A stretch of 64,000 nt of DNA from Nymphaea colorata (GCF_008831285.2 NC_045142.1:18043354-18107353); one strand, 5' to 3'; positions 37,019 to 50,462 are shown, counted from the stretch's first letter. The notes: generated by a model not told the origin, from the sequence alone. A program made the numbers and translations.

Positions 37019-38200
37019 TTCGCCTCAGGTTGCTTCGCCCTTCCCGACACCTGCACCCACCACCACCACCAACACTACCAACATCAACAGACCACTCAAA
37101 TAGTCACCTAATGGTTCTTTTACATCAAAGTAATACGAGAAACAAGAAAACATAGAGAGGGAGAGAGACCTGCGACTGGTTCAGGGCACTTGCGAGGGAG
37201 AAAGAGGAAAAAAGAAAGACAGCCTTCAGGTAGCGCGTTCGATGGCATTGAAAAGCTTTAATGGAGAAAGATCTTTAGAAATGTTCTCCAAGGAGAATGT
37301 GGAATAGGAGAAATTTTGACTCCTTCCAAATTCAAGGCGTTTGATGCATCAGAACAAAAAAAGAATTGAAAAAACAATCTGTTGTTTGATGACATATGAT
37401 AAGGAGAAGAGGAAAACATTTACGACCATTGCAAATGGGCAGCATGACTGCTGTAAGCACGATACAAACAGGACAATAGCCATGACAAAAAAGAACTGCC
37501 AAATGTGCCTGCTGCCTGTTGTAAACACCATGACAAAAGAAAAACCATTTCCACTTTAAGCACAATACAACCATGTAATAACTCCTTATCACGCCAAACT
37601 TTCAAGCATAGTGTGTTATGGAAGCCATGTAAATGGAAACAGAAAGGCATCGGTTTAATTATCTGACTTGCTGTCTGTGTAGAAACAGACAGCGAATAGA
37701 AGAGCAACGGAGGCATCTACAAATTCCATTACAAGGGAAGAAAAGGAACAAAAAAAAAAAAACGCAGTTGCAGAATGAGAGGGAGAGAGAGAGGTCTCCG
37801 AGCCCTCTGTTTCCCCTGCTGGAAAAAGAGGACTCAAAGCCCTGTGTTTCCCCTGCTGGAAAAAGAGGACTCAAAGCCCTCTTTAACTATCGACCGAAAG
37901 CGAGAGAGACAGAGAGAGAAAGCGAGACGGAACAGTGAGAAAGAGAGGTTTTACCTCTCACCCGCGGAGAAAGAGATAAGAGAATACATTCTTACCTATC
38001 ACCGGCAGAGAGGTATGCTCAGAGGAAGGGGAGCCGCTTCTGAGATGCGAAGATGAAGAGGAGGAGACGCACGTTGCTTGGGAGGAAGCCTCAACGGGCA
38101 AAAGAAATTCTGGTAAAAGGTCGGACGCAGAGTATTGAAGAAGAAGAAGAGGAGACGGAGGGAGACGTTTCAAGAAAAACCCTAAACCCTCCTGGTATCA
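37019..38200 (-). promoter_or_regulatory. NOP58 5' leader (with inferred intron) and promoter
   Basis: An acceptor-like CAG lies about 20 bases upstream of the ATG, and a strong donor (GATAG|GTAAGAATG) lies near 37998. This suggests a 5'-UTR exon at about 38000-38170 spliced over about 950 bases. A double telo-box (AAAACCCTAAACCCT, + strand 38176-38190) sits just beyond; such boxes are typical of plant ribosome-biogenesis promoters. The leader is CT-rich on the transcribed strand. Splicing is inferred from sequence only. Confidence 0.5.
37809..37882. repeat. 37-bp tandem duplication
   Basis: Two adjacent units begin GTTTCCCCTGCTGGAAAAAG and differ at one base (37809-37845 and 37846-37882). 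They lie within the inferred NOP58 leader intron. Confidence 0.93.
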
Positions 38201-40397
38201 ACGGGTCGGGTCTGTGTCGGACCCAGGTCTTTCGGGACCCACTTAGTTCCTAATTGGCTTTGGTAGTTTCGGACTCAAACTTATTATAAACCAGACCCGG
38301 TCAGATTAGGTCAAGACCTGGAACTCGGACTCCGTATCAAACAGGGTACGAGCCCAAGCTGGCTCGGCTTGTTGTACATTTCTAATTAGGGCCTACCTTT
38401 TTATTATAATTCTAAAAGGACGGCTACCTTTTGTAATTTTCAAAACAATTCTGTTGACTGCACAACCACATGAGATGATATCTACATCGGTTCCTAGCTT
38501 GTGCCATTGTTAAACTGATGAATGTATTTTTCATTAATAATGCATATTGCATACAATAAGATATTGAATAACTTTAAGTAGGGTTCGAAATATGTGTGTC
38601 TCTACTTGCACTTTAATCATGCATTCACTTGCAAATATTTATATTATTCACGGCTTTTATGTGACACCATTACATAATTGATTTTGCTTCTCAAATTTCC
38701 CAACACTTCTTGCATTTGAGGCTCTAGTCCTGCGTTTGTATTTTGCTCTCAACATTTCCACGACTTTTTCCTTCTTTTTTTGGGCGTGGGGAGAGTATGA
38801 TCTTTAAATTTTTTGAGGAGCCCAATTAATTTTTCAAGTAATAACAAGGTTTCTTTTTTTCAAAAATCTAAATTGACTTTTTTGTTCCCCTATGGAGGGG
38901 AAAACACCTAAAAGAATAGATCTTCATGTTGCTTAAAGGTACATAGCCTAGCTGGTCGATCGAAAACCATAATAAGAATTAGTGTTTTTGTATCTACATA
39001 GCCTAGCTGATCGACCAGAGACCATGATAAGAACCGTGTTTTTTTTGTTTGGATACCCATAGGGACTATGTTTTTCGACTGTACAGGATCGGGCACAGTA
39101 CCCGACAGTGTGTTCTTTTTTCCCAGCCTAGACACAAGAGGCATGGGAAAGGGGAGTTTCGACTCTCGTCTGGGCCGATTTCGTCCACTCCTAGTGGATA
39201 TTCATGTGAGTAGGGTGCATTATGCTCATATTGTCTCATTTTTAACCATGTGCATTAATCTCTCAATATCTTGGGGAATTCTTCTTAACATTTTTACTTT
39301 TAACTGTTTTATATCTTTTATTATCAAGATGTCTCTACATTATATTAAAAAATATAAAAATAAAATCATATATACGCATACATCCTACTTACTTTGCGAT
39401 GTTATTCAAAGTTTACACAAAATAGAGTACATGCATGCACTGAAAGCAAAAAAACACATGCAAAAGGAGGGCCACAATATGGGTGCTCTTGTGTGGCTAT
39501 AAAGGGTTTGGTGTAGCTGATTGGACCAGTACTAAATTTGGGATGTCAATATATCTATATCTGATTAAACCATTTCAAAAAAGTCAGAGATGAGAAAAAA
39601 AAAATCTGATTAAGAAATCAGATCGGCTTCAGATATAAGAAATAACATCTGATTGGATTTGGATTCATATATACATAAATATTCGATTGGATTCATATTC
39701 AGATTGGATTGAGTTTTAAACAAACAACCTATACCCAATGCCTTTATATTTTGAAATTTGGCCAGCTTTGGTTCATAATTCATATTTGGATTTGGATATA
39801 CATGTAAAAATCGGGTATAGATCAAATTGTGAAACCGGATTTGGGATTCAGATTCGGATAAGCTGAGAGACTTTGTCACTGCTACCATTCCTTAGCTGCC
39901 AGTTATTGTATGACTTGTCCCAAGTATTAGGAGCTTTTGGCACAAGCATAATCATGCATCTAATCATAAAACTGAATAATAAGCAATAACATCAATGAAA
40001 TATTGTAACTTCCATTGATCTTCCTAGATATTAACTTTATGCAAGGACATTACCAACCAAAAACTAAAGCGGGAGAAAAGAAGAGGAAAAAAACTACCAG
40101 TCTTTGCTCTATTTCTGGTTTTAAAAGAAACCAAAACCACCATCAAATTGGACCTACTTGATTCAATAAAAGACTAGAACAGCAGAAGAACAGAACACCC
40201 TTCAGAACAACAGAAGAGGATTCTCCCACTCACTCTTCACTGAAAGTGCAAATATTCAAGCAATGACACAAAATAAAGTCAACTAAATAAAGTACTACAA
40301 GCTGCCATTTTCATGAATTGATCTAAGCGACATTGAGTTTCAAAGAGAGCGGCCATGGAGAGCTTGTGCAAGAAGTGGTAGCTACCAATGATATGCA

Positions 40398-40556
40398 AGA
40401 GACTGTTTGGCAATATATAATAATAGTTTGTTGTTGTTTCATAAATCAGCCGTAAAGATTGGGATAAATTCATGGAATACTATAATAAAGTGTTCCATGA
40501 ATCTACCTCAGTGTTTAGGGTAGATTCATGGAACAACCTGTTGCCAAATGCCTCTA
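40398..40556. mobile_element. MITE of the GTTTGGCAA family, copy 1
   Basis: The left end AGAGACTGTTTGGCAAT and the complement of the right end (AGAGGCATTTGGCAACAG) form terminal inverted repeats. The interior has inverted AGATTCATGGAACA blocks. No target duplication was resolved. Confidence 0.5.
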
Positions 40557-40931
40557 AGGGCTGCTGCTTGAATTGGAGGATCAACAACACCAACATTAGC
40601 AGAATTTTCTCTTGATGTTTAAAAAAAAAAAGATTTCCAAAATATAGTAGGAGACTTCTTATTGAGTGGTGGGGGGCTTTTGTGTTTGTTATTGAGTTCA
40701 ATCTGATGTTAGAAAGCGGTGGGCATTCGGGGTACAACACTGACCACATGTTCAACTCTTTAAAGGCTACCACGTGATCGTGCAAGCGGTCGATAATTTA
40801 TCTTTCTGCAAAATATATGTTTTCACCTTTTATTTTTGTTTATATAATGGGTTATTTGGCTAATGGAATGTTACATATGGTCCCATGAACCCGACCAAAA
40901 AAAAAAAAAGGTTGGTTCATGGAACAATTTG

Positions 40932-41058
40932 GGGTCGTTTGAGAAACATAACACTTTGTAATTGTTCTATGAACTTGCCCCAAAAAAGATTGAGTCAAAT
41001 TCATAAACACATCGTTCTAGTGAAACACTCACAGAGTGTTCCAACTGCCAAACGGTCT
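40932..41058. mobile_element. MITE of the GTTTGGCAA family, copy 2
   Basis: The left end GGGTCGTTTGAGAAACA and the complement of the right end (AGAGACCGTTTGGCAGTTGG) are imperfect inverted repeats. The motifs TTCATGGAACA and GTTCTATGAAC nearby match copy 1. Confidence 0.45.
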
Positions 41059-42300
41059 CTTTAATTATCCAAACAACCATGAAGGGGTTATTTTTCTGGA
41101 TCCAGGGAATTTTCATAATTTGGGCAGCCAATCACCCACTCCAGACACATAACTCGCTTCACCTTTCTTTTCTTTCTATTATGAATTATGTTGGCAACGC
41201 AACTTTGTTTTCATGTTTCTATTTTTCCAAATTTTTGCACTTAGAATCATTGGATGGGGGAAATGTAGATTAAGGGTGATTCGACCCCTTTATGACTGCA
41301 CCTTAAGGCCAAATCTGTCTGATTACGAGATCTGATTAAGATTGTATAAGAATTCATCCTAATTATATGTAAATGTCATATCTTATGCTAGCTTGCAGAA
41401 AATTTGGTGATGAAAAGATTGGGTCCAAAATCTAAATCTGACTAATTCCAGTTCGTCAAAGGCTAGATACGAACCATTTACATTCTTAGGCCAGATAATG
41501 GAGCGCAGAGTGTGGTGTATAGAGCATGAAAATTGATTGGCTTATCTTAGTTTGAGAATGCCTCACAGGCAATGTTTTCAGAATCAGCATATTCGTATCA
41601 ACTTGGCGGCAAATCAATTCGACTCTGTCCGCGATTCAATTAATTATTTTTTTGTTAAGATTTTGAAGTTTTTTTGTATTTTAATTATACTCCATGTGGT
41701 CTGAATTGTTCAATTCATATTGAATTGGACACTTTGGATTGAATATCAACAGCACTCCAATGGGGTGACGTATTTCCTGATTTTAATATCATGTTTTCAG
41801 TGTCTTCGGTTTCTAATTCTTTACATAAAAAGATGACTATTTTGATTTTGAATGATTCACAAACTACTTGAGTCAAGCCGATCCTCTAAAATACTTTTGC
41901 TGACCGATTCAATTTTAAACCCAATCTTAACAAGATTGATTGCACTTGCAACAGAACGCCTAGAGTAAACTTAATGCAACGTGATCTGTTCTATCCATCT
42001 CTATGCCCCATGGACATGATTTTGGAGAAGCCTTTGTACAACACGGGGATGTAGACTGTGATATGGTACCCGCATGCACGAAGACAATCTAGTAGGCTTT
42101 GATCACTTTTAATAGCTAGGATTCATATTCTTGTGTCCTTCTTCACAGAAGAAATTCAAACTAAATGAATCCCACGCACATTGTCATAGACCATTTCATC
42201 TTTGTAATGATATCAACCATAGAATCATGGCTCAGGCTTACCAGAATATATCTGCTTCAATCTATGGAGACTGCAAGGAAAAGAAACCTGTCACTAAAAA

Positions 42301-42325
42301 AGAGAGAGAGAGAGAGAGAGAGAGT
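42301..42325. repeat. (GA)n microsatellite
   Basis: A pure GA run of about 25 bases, just beyond the 3' end of the RING ligase gene. Confidence 0.85.
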
Positions 42326-42557
42326 CCTGTATTTCAGGTATGACCGATAATACAAAGTTCATAATGATACATAGTCAATTTATACCGAGTGAAGCAACCA
42401 TTGATGGAATCAGTGAAAAAGAATTGATAGTTACAAGAAGATTATTGGTTGCCAGATTCCAATGAGTCCCTTCATACATCACAGAAACAGTTTTGCTTTG
42501 ATGACCAACAATGAAATAGGTTAGAAACAATACCGAGGTTCCTTCACCAATAATCTC

Positions 42558-45500
42558 TCATTGAGCAATTTCACCGTTGACAGTGGGTGTTGCTGTTTTC
42601 CGTGTATTGTATGAACCGCAGGTCTGACATTTCAGCCCAATTACATGGAAGAAAACCTCACTGGTGGCACTACAGTCGTTGCAGAGGATCCAAACCTGTT
42701 ACAATTTCATGAATTTAAGATCTACTGTCAAGGCTTGCGACTGGTGATGAACCAAAGTTTTTGCAACTGAACCCAATAATGAGTTTATTCATGCTCCAGA
42801 ACTACACCTTACCAGCTTGCTGTGAACAATGTAATGCTAGGATCGGCATCAACCATTGTCACAAATATTGGCTATATTTTGAAAATAATGCGATAAGATC
42901 GCCAAACAAAAATAGAAAAAATAGGAATCAATTCATTGTTTTAAAAATATTGCCAACTGGACTTTCTTGCGAAAATATTTTGATATTTTCACAAGATTTG
43001 TTACAATTTTCCAAATCTATTTTCAACTTTTTTAAAATATTTTAATAACTACGTAAAATTGTTTACCAGTGTTTCTGTAAGAAAATTAGTACAAGGCTCT
43101 TCAGCTCAGAACTTTTTCCATTATTGTTGTTTATTTAACCACTCTTTTGGAAATCCTAGATTTTCCCAAGAAGAACAAACTTATTCGATTAGTACCCAAA
43201 CAACTACATGATAAAATCCCAAGAACACGATATCTGTGACTGGTTTTCACAATATGATGCTAAAGAAGATCTTGACGTAAAGGACATCAGCAGTAACTTG
43301 CATTACAAGATGTTGCATATTTAAAGAAAATTCACCACAGCCACTACTGAAGCTGGTGGCTAGGATAATTGACTTCAGCGTACACTTGGGAGAAAGCCAA
43401 CGAAAGCCTGGATAGGCAAGAGGCCCAATCGATTCAAGAACCAAGAACATATCTTAAACAAATACTAAATTTTCACCTTCATGTATCGATAATCTTCAGG
43501 CATGATTGTTGCAGCAACCTGCAAACACAAAAATATTTGCTATGAGGCAAGAGAAGGCTCTACAATTAGAAAAGCAACCTTAATTCCTTGTTCTCAGACG
43601 TGTTAATCTAGGAGAAAACTCAAATAATATACAAGGGAAAAAAGTACTTAATCAGCTAGGTGCTATGATTGCTACTCCAGTCACTCTACACTAAAAAAAA
43701 CTAACATCTTAAACTCCCAGAGAAAACACATGAAAATTGTTTAATATCCAGAAACCATGTATTCCAAAAGTGGAAAACAATAAAAGAAAGACGAGGATGA
43801 ACCATCATCAAGAAGTCTAGCCAAATGGATATCGCCCAACTTGCTTACTAAAATGAAAAAACTAAACTTTTACTGACATTTAAGATCAAAAGTAATGTTG
43901 TATGAAGAAATATGATCAGTTTGGGCATTCTTATGCAAATGGGCAAGGCACAATGATGAGTTGATGATAAATAGTACCGGTGGACAAGCATTACAACCAT
44001 ATGCAGTACCATGCTAAATAGGTAAGTAAATGATCTAGAGAAGTGTAATCAGTCAGACATCCATTTTGGAGATTTAAAATATCAATAGCACTCACGGATT
44101 GCAAGAGAACACGGTGACCATAGAATAACAGGCAAAAGCCTTACAATTTAACATGCATAAAGCCTTACAATGGCTACAGAAGTGCAACTTGATGCTTCTG
44201 CATCTTAGATTAAGACTGTATATGACAGGCATGACCTAAGGCTGTGAGGCAGCTTCGTTACCTAAGTTTTAGACTTAAATTCTGGAGACCTAAACATCAT
44301 GAAAGTTCACACTCCTATCGAGTGCAATGCAGACGGTTGAAATGTTTGGCCCCCCAAGCACATCTTTTAAAGTTCAAAACCTATGTCTCAAATCTCTCAG
44401 CCAGAAAATAAAGTATTGTTCAAAAACTCCAGAAACAGAGAATCCAAAATATCAACAGCAAGAAGATGGATGATCCTAGATATGTAAGCTGTATAACAAG
44501 TAATTTACATTCACTAGAGAAGCGCATACAATGAAAACTACAGTGACTCCAACGGTTTCACAGATAAGATACAATTAATCCAGATAATAAAAGGTTGAAT
44601 AGTGGACACCCAATATTTTTATACTAATAATTACATTTTCCTTGACATTAAAAAACCACAACCAGATGCCAAAGGTTTTGGCAGTGTGGTGCTAGCAGAA
44701 GTTGTTGTATAACCAAGGTTAGATTTCCATGAGCATGACTCTCTATGCAAGCCAAAGCCATGGATGCACAACTACGTATCATGGAGGTAACATCATGGTG
44801 CATTAAAGCTGCAGTGTGGAGGGGTTGAGTCGGGCGTTTCTCTTCAAACCGATTCAGCAAACAAGAAAGGAATAAGGGACATTACATGATTAAAAAACTA
44901 AAAATGAAAAAAATGGGGCGCCTCACTGGCAATAATCATTGCCAATGAGGGAGAGAAAGACCTCATCATCCATCTGCTTCCAGACTTTTGACATGTCAAA
45001 CATGGCCTTAGAGCATATTGGACATGAGTATCTAAAAAAGCAATCAATAGAAAAGTTAGCATCAAGATCAAAATGCTGATTTTATGCAGTAAATGTTCAG
45101 AAAATGTGTAAACTTAATGCAAAGACTTACTGCTCATGCTCTGTCATTTCCCTGAAACACTCTACATGCATGGTGTGCCCACACCTTAATACAGTTGTAT
45201 CTAGCAGGGAATCAAAGAGATACTGCAATACACAGAACATAATCAACATCGTACTCCGCAAACATGAGCAAATGACTGATACAGTCACATGCAATAAAAG
45301 AACAAAGAAATCCTGCAAGTTGGTTGCCAAATAACCATGTTCAATGAGGTCTCTATCAGCCCATGTTTGGGAATAGAGATTAGAGATTTTGGTCGGAAAA
45401 AGTTCAAAACCCGTGGATATAAAAGTGGAGACACAGAAGATGCACCTCATTGCAAACTGCACAGTTGTGCCTCATTGAATTCTCCACACATGAATGGTTG

Positions 45501-48084
45501 CCACGTAATTCATTAGAGTAACAAGATCCTGCAAACAATTTATGTAGGTGTAGACATGTCAAACTTTGAACCTAGCAATAGAACTGAAGATATGGATTCC
45601 AACAACTTCTACAAATGTACTGTAAGTAAAACCATACAGTCAATATTTCTTTTTCCTCTCATGCAAAAATAAATTGGTTAACTGAAGATAATAAGTAAAA
45701 AAATATTCAGGAAAAGAAGTCATCACATCCCTTGCAACAGAATAAGAGACAAAAATGCAACCAATCAAGAATCTTTTAGCAAAGTGAAAAACTCAAGAGA
45801 AGACAACATACTCTGCCAAGAAGAAGAGTAAAAACCAAACAGCCCATTTCAGTGTAAACCTGTTGTCAAATTAAAATATACCTAAGAGATGGCCACATCC
45901 AGAGGTGGGCGCTGGGCCGGGCCACTGGCAGGGGTCCGGTACCCAGCACGTAACGGGCCTGGGCCCGACGGGGCCCAAACCCGCCCGTTAATATTAAAAA
46001 AATATTTTTATTATTTTTAGTTTAGTAATATATAATTTATATTAAAAAATTATTTTATAATTTTAAAAACATTTTTTTTATTGTAACCGGGCCGGCCCGG
46101 CCCGGTCCGATGCCCACCCCTAGCCACATCAAAAATAAGTTGCTTTTGGAGTTCAATATACTGCCTATGGAAGCTATTGTTACTTATTTCATTTTAATAA
46201 CTATATTTTAAAAGGAAAAATATGTCCTCCAATATCTGAATTAATTGCTAGGCCCAAAAGCCATATCCTCCTGGATTGAAAATGTTTGCCCATTGTTGGA
46301 TCCTATGGTCGAATAATCCAGCTGAATTCATTTGATATGAAGATCTCTTAGTATGGATAGCACTGAACACATTGACGGGTAAATGGATAGAAATTGGTGC
46401 TGAAAGTGAATAGAAGCCTAGTGTGATTCCAAATTTCAACTCTAACAGACTTATTCCTCTGATAGAAATCTCTGGATGACTCTCCTTAAAATTCATCACA
46501 GATACTAATCCTCAGGTATAAGAGTGTCCTAGAGTTTCAGAAAGATCCGTACTATCTAATATGAAACTTTTTGAAGCTTTCGTCAACTTAATAACATCTA
46601 ATAGATCATATTCTCAAGAGACACTAATTTAATTTTAGGAAAAAAAATATGGGCCTAAGTGTCCCCCAAGAACCAACCAGGGAGTCTCTTCATCATTAAA
46701 AGGCACATGTAGTTAAGTGCTTCTTATCACATGAACAAGAAAATGCTGCATTATAGCATTAATATAAAGGTTCCATATGCCATTGATCTCTTCTTTCTAA
46801 AACTTCTTTCAAATGAAACATTCCAGAGAAAGCACTTTCAAAGGACTAGCAGAGATCATTTTAAGATCATGCAATTGGCGAATTGTCCATGTTCACTACT
46901 CAGTTCTCAAAGCCACACTATCTTCTTGTTGTGAAGAAAGTAGCAGACACCAGTTTAAATTGTAACAAGAAATGAGAGTGGAAATAATCAGTTCATACCA
47001 CACTTCTTGCAGTGGAAAAATTTTTCAGCCCCACCAACTCTGTCCAACAAGGAATCAAACATGAATATTATGTAACCAACAAAATCAGTGACCAGACAAA
47101 ACGTAAAAGAAGGAATGCAAGAATCCTGGAAGTAACCTGCAGATTCCACAGTCAGTGCAGTGAAACTGTTCCTTGGTAGTCTAAGAAAAATAAGATATTT
47201 AGATATCAAATACGAAAGAGTCTAAAACAAGATGTTAGCTGTTCGAGCAATGAAAGAAGGTGACGAATCTCAGAAGGGAAATACTGAAAGGGTCATGATT
47301 ATGGTCTTACATCATCATCGTAGAATTTACAAACGCCACAGAAATATTCCCCCATGTTGACACCACATGATACGCATATTTGAGACACCTGAACAAATAG
47401 ATCCAACTCATAAGCAGTAAAATCAGATGAAGAAACTTGGGAGGGCGCTTGAAATTCCATTACCTACCTTCTGCTCAGTATCACAAACTGCACAAATGAC
47501 CTAAAACACCACAGAAAAATCAAAGATCTGCCCACAGTAAGCAACCCAAGCTCGATATCGTCCAATAAAACAAAGCCAAATGGAGAATCATATTAAGCAA
47601 GTGAATACACAAAAACTTACGCGCTCAACGTTGTGCCTAACAAGTTCATGGGGATTATCACTGCTCCAATGATTCTAAAAATCCAAAACAAAAAAAAAAG
47701 GAAAAAGAAATAACATCTCATCAGAACCACCCAACTTTTGGATCAATATCTTTAAACCAACAAAAATCCATCAATGTCACCAAAACCTAAGGCCATCATG
47801 AAGCTCTCGAAAGCTCCCCAGATAAGGCCAACGGTTACTAAGAAAAAGGAAAATACACGATAGCCGTGAGAATGTCACCATAATCTCATTGTGGCAGTGC
47901 CTGCACGCAAACACTTCGTTGCAACAAGGCGCTCTTATCTTGCATCTCCTCCTGTAGTGTTTGCATCTAGAGAGAGAGAGAGAGCAATTTAACCACAATA
48001 TGTACGCTTAAAAACTGTCCATCCAAAACAAACAGAGACAGATTAGTACCCATATTCAAGCTTCCCAGAGTGTGGATTATCCAT
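42558..48084 (-). CDS. CHY zinc-finger and RING E3 ubiquitin ligase, MIEL1/RZFP34 type
   Basis: Twelve exons in transcript order: 48084-48050, 47966-47879, 47674-47621, 47500-47468, 47388-47311, 47180-47137, 47039-46999, 45528-45446, 45222-45131, 45031-44962, 43518-43477, 42695-42558. The total of 798 nt gives 265 residues. The N-terminal CHY-type zinc-binding region has [17 protein letters not shown] and CRHCHNE. The CTCHY region has [20 protein letters not shown], then [11 protein letters not shown] and [12 protein letters not shown]. The RING runs C147-C150-C166-H168-H171-C174-C186-C189, with all eight ligands present ([10 protein letters not shown] core). The C-terminal rubredoxin-like zinc ribbon has WILCNDC and [11 protein letters not shown]. 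Known relatives ubiquitinate MYB transcription factors or act in ABA/drought responses. Without splicing exon 11 to 12 the frame would stop at once and lose the ribbon. Intron 7 (1.47 kb) carries a hAT MITE. Confidence 0.95.
45900..46122. mobile_element. hAT-type MITE with perfect 8-bp target duplication, in RING-gene intron 7
   Basis: The 223-bp element begins CAGAGGTGGGC and ends GCCCACCCCTA; the terminal inverted repeats match at 9 of 11 bases. It is flanked by identical GCCACATC copies (45892-45899 and 46123-46130). GC-rich arms (GGGCCCGACGGGGCCC, GGGCCGGCCCGGCCCGG) enclose an almost pure AT core of about 110 bases. It has no coding capacity. Confidence 0.92.
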
Positions 48085-48400
48085 CCTGTTCACAGAGAGA
48101 GAGAGAGAGAGATTGAGAGGTGGTGGGTGGGTTGCAGAAAGGCCCACCCACCAAAGGAGGAGGGACAGTGCAGCAGAGAACAAGGGCAGGTGAGAGAGAG
48201 AGAGAGAGAAAGAGGCCCCAGGAACAAAGACAGAAAGAAAGAGATCGATAGAAAGCTTTCCTTGCTTCTTTCTTTTTGGGGAAGGCGTGGGTTCGCTCCC
48301 AAGATTAACCAATAAGCTTTTGTTTCCCGACAGTTGAGCCTCCCCCCGAACAAATTTACCAGTACACAATGGCAACGGAAACTTTTACAAAAGCACGCCT
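48085..48400 (-). promoter_or_regulatory. 5' leader/promoter of the RING ligase gene
   Basis: On the minus strand the first 200 bases upstream of the ATG contain several (CT)n runs (48091-48113 and 48191-48210), typical of plant leaders and Y-patches. No TATA element is convincing. Confidence 0.45.
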
Positions 48401-48803
48401 GGTGAATGTCCGAATAACAAAAGCACACTTAAATACTGACCTTTTTCATTCGACCCCAGGTTAAGAAAGTATCACAAAAAGCAGTCTCTGGAACCTTTGA
48501 GATATTCTGACGAATATTGGTACGCTGAATTTATGACACTGGCAATATTTGGAGGAAATTGTTAATGTACATTATGATGCTTTAATGTTTTCACCAACGT
48601 TGCAAAATATCGAATTTCCAATTCATGTAAAAAACCTAAATGTGTTCAATCCCAGACTAATCTCAAAACAGTATTAGGTGAAATCCACCACCGGGTTTTC
48701 AGATTCAACATCTGCATTACATTACAGAAAACAATTACACATTTAGGGTTTTAAAATCTCCATTCATACATGGTAGTTTTAGATGGATCTTAGGTTATTA
48801 AAC

Positions 48804-48986
48804 CAGTGGCGGAGCAAGAAATTTTTTTTGGAAGGGCATTGATTTACAGATTTTCATACCTAAAGGAGAACTTACATGTATAACTAAGCAAATATTAAAC
48901 GATTTTAATGTACAAATGAAAGAAAATTAAAAAGCTGATATTGTTAACTAACTGCCCACACCAGCCTATATGTAGCTCCGCCATTA
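48804..48986. mobile_element. hAT-type MITE with perfect 8-bp target duplication
   Basis: The 183-bp element begins CAGTGGCGGAGC and ends GCTCCGCCATTA (10 of 12 terminal bases inverted). It is flanked by TATTAAAC on both sides (48796-48803 and 48987-48994). The CAGKGGCGGAGC end is that of Tip100-like hAT elements in plants. It is non-coding, and is the reference copy for the fragments at 6.7 and 9.1 kb. Confidence 0.92.
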
Positions 48987-49245
48987 TATTAAACATAACC
49001 TAAAAATTAGTATTGCACTTAGTCCAGTCTCATCTGAAGATTCCAGTTCACGAGAAAGTCATATCAAGTATCTATATAAACAAATGGCTTCGAAAACAAA
49101 AGTATTGGTGAGGCAACTGTATACCTTTCAACTTAAGAAAAGTACTGTGCCTCAACAATTAAAGCGCATGTACATAGTGCCACTAGCGAAATAAGAAAAA
49201 TTCGCTAAAGGGGCACTTGATTAAAAATGTTCAAATCTGATAGGG

Positions 49246-49249
<4 letters not shown>

Positions 49250-49303
<54 letters not shown>
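49250..49303. repeat. (TA)n microsatellite
   Basis: A pure TA tract of about 54 bases. Confidence 0.9.
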
Positions 49304-49304
<1 letters not shown>

Positions 49305-50462
49305 CTTTTAAGAGACTGGTATGAGCAACTGCCTACACCAATTACAATGTGGCGTAGTGCCCAACAGAATCAAATTATAGATGCACCTCTTTAAGTATCA
49401 CTAACATGAATAACTACCCTTGTTTAATTTTTAATTTGAAAGATGAGTCAAACGCCTAGTGTTCTAAGTTGACAAGCAACTCGAAAAAGCGGATATTGTT
49501 GAGACGTGAAAGGCACAAAAACCGATTCAAATTCAAAAACCTAATTTTCGCATAGAAACCAGAGTTTGCCTGCCCCTCGTCTCCGCTTAAAAAAATAAAT
49601 TAATTTTTCCTCCTTTATGAAAACAGTGTTTTTAGAAAACCAATTTTTTTTTCCGAAAACTCTGATTTCAAGTCATCCAAACAAGTTCCCTCTAAAAAAA
49701 AAGCCTCTAAAATGCTGTTTTGGGTGTGCATTCAAACACCCACTTACCCTATGCCTGGTTGGACTTGCATGCCCTTGTCACTCGAACTAGCGACCTGTCG
49801 CACCCTATCGGCCCCTGCCCGCGAGGCTAATTGTGTTGATAGTGCCAACTTGGGAATTGCTTAATTTGCTGTTTTCTCTCCTTAATCAAATGTTCATAAT
49901 TAAGCATTTAAGAAAAAAAAAATCAATAATGAAAGAGATAAACTTAGTTATTTAGATTAAAAGGGGTTAATATAATTAGCTTATTAGATCAACATTGTAC
50001 TTTGCATGCATGTGACCAAACTTATTGCAACTTATACAACAATTATGAGGTCAACCACTTAATGGCAGCATGAAGATCTTCTGCCAAGTATTGAGGAATA
50101 TTTGATAAAAAAGCATGTTTAAGTTTTGAATTACACTTGTAAAAATGGTTTTGCTTCTAAAAAACGCGGTTTTATGAGTGTTTGGATGATACAAGCAGTG
50201 AGTTTTGCCAAATCTCTTTTCTGGCAAAACCAACTTTTCAAAGGGAGTGAATAATTTACCACCTCTCATGTTATTCACAAAAAATGTGTTTTGGTCATAT
50301 TACCGCAATTGCCCACACAGACCTAACACATAGTAGTGTCTCCTAACCACATTTACTTATTTATATTTTGATGCCACTCAGCTTTCACTTACTTACATTT
50401 TAGTGTCATTCAACTATTGATTTTTTTATTTTCAAGTGTCTATCTCTCGCTCAGACTGAAAT

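Larger units (their letters stand above)
38201..42557. other. Intergenic region without a supported gene
   Basis: It is AT-rich and contains degenerate repeats (GGATTTGGATT-type at 39.6-39.9 kb) and MITE-like copies at 40398-40556 and 40932-41058. A (GA)n tract lies at 42301-42325. No conserved protein is recognisable in any frame. Confidence 0.5.

Noticed and set aside
43471-43518. Early stop of the RING ligase after MPEDYRYMK
   Set aside because: The in-frame stop lies just past a normal donor (AAG|GTGAAA). Splicing to 42695 restores the conserved WILCNDC zinc ribbon.
49197-49355. Possible further hAT element with a TAGTGCC direct repeat
   Set aside because: The interior recalls the family, but the supposed ends are not inverted copies of each other and the repeat is only 7 bases.
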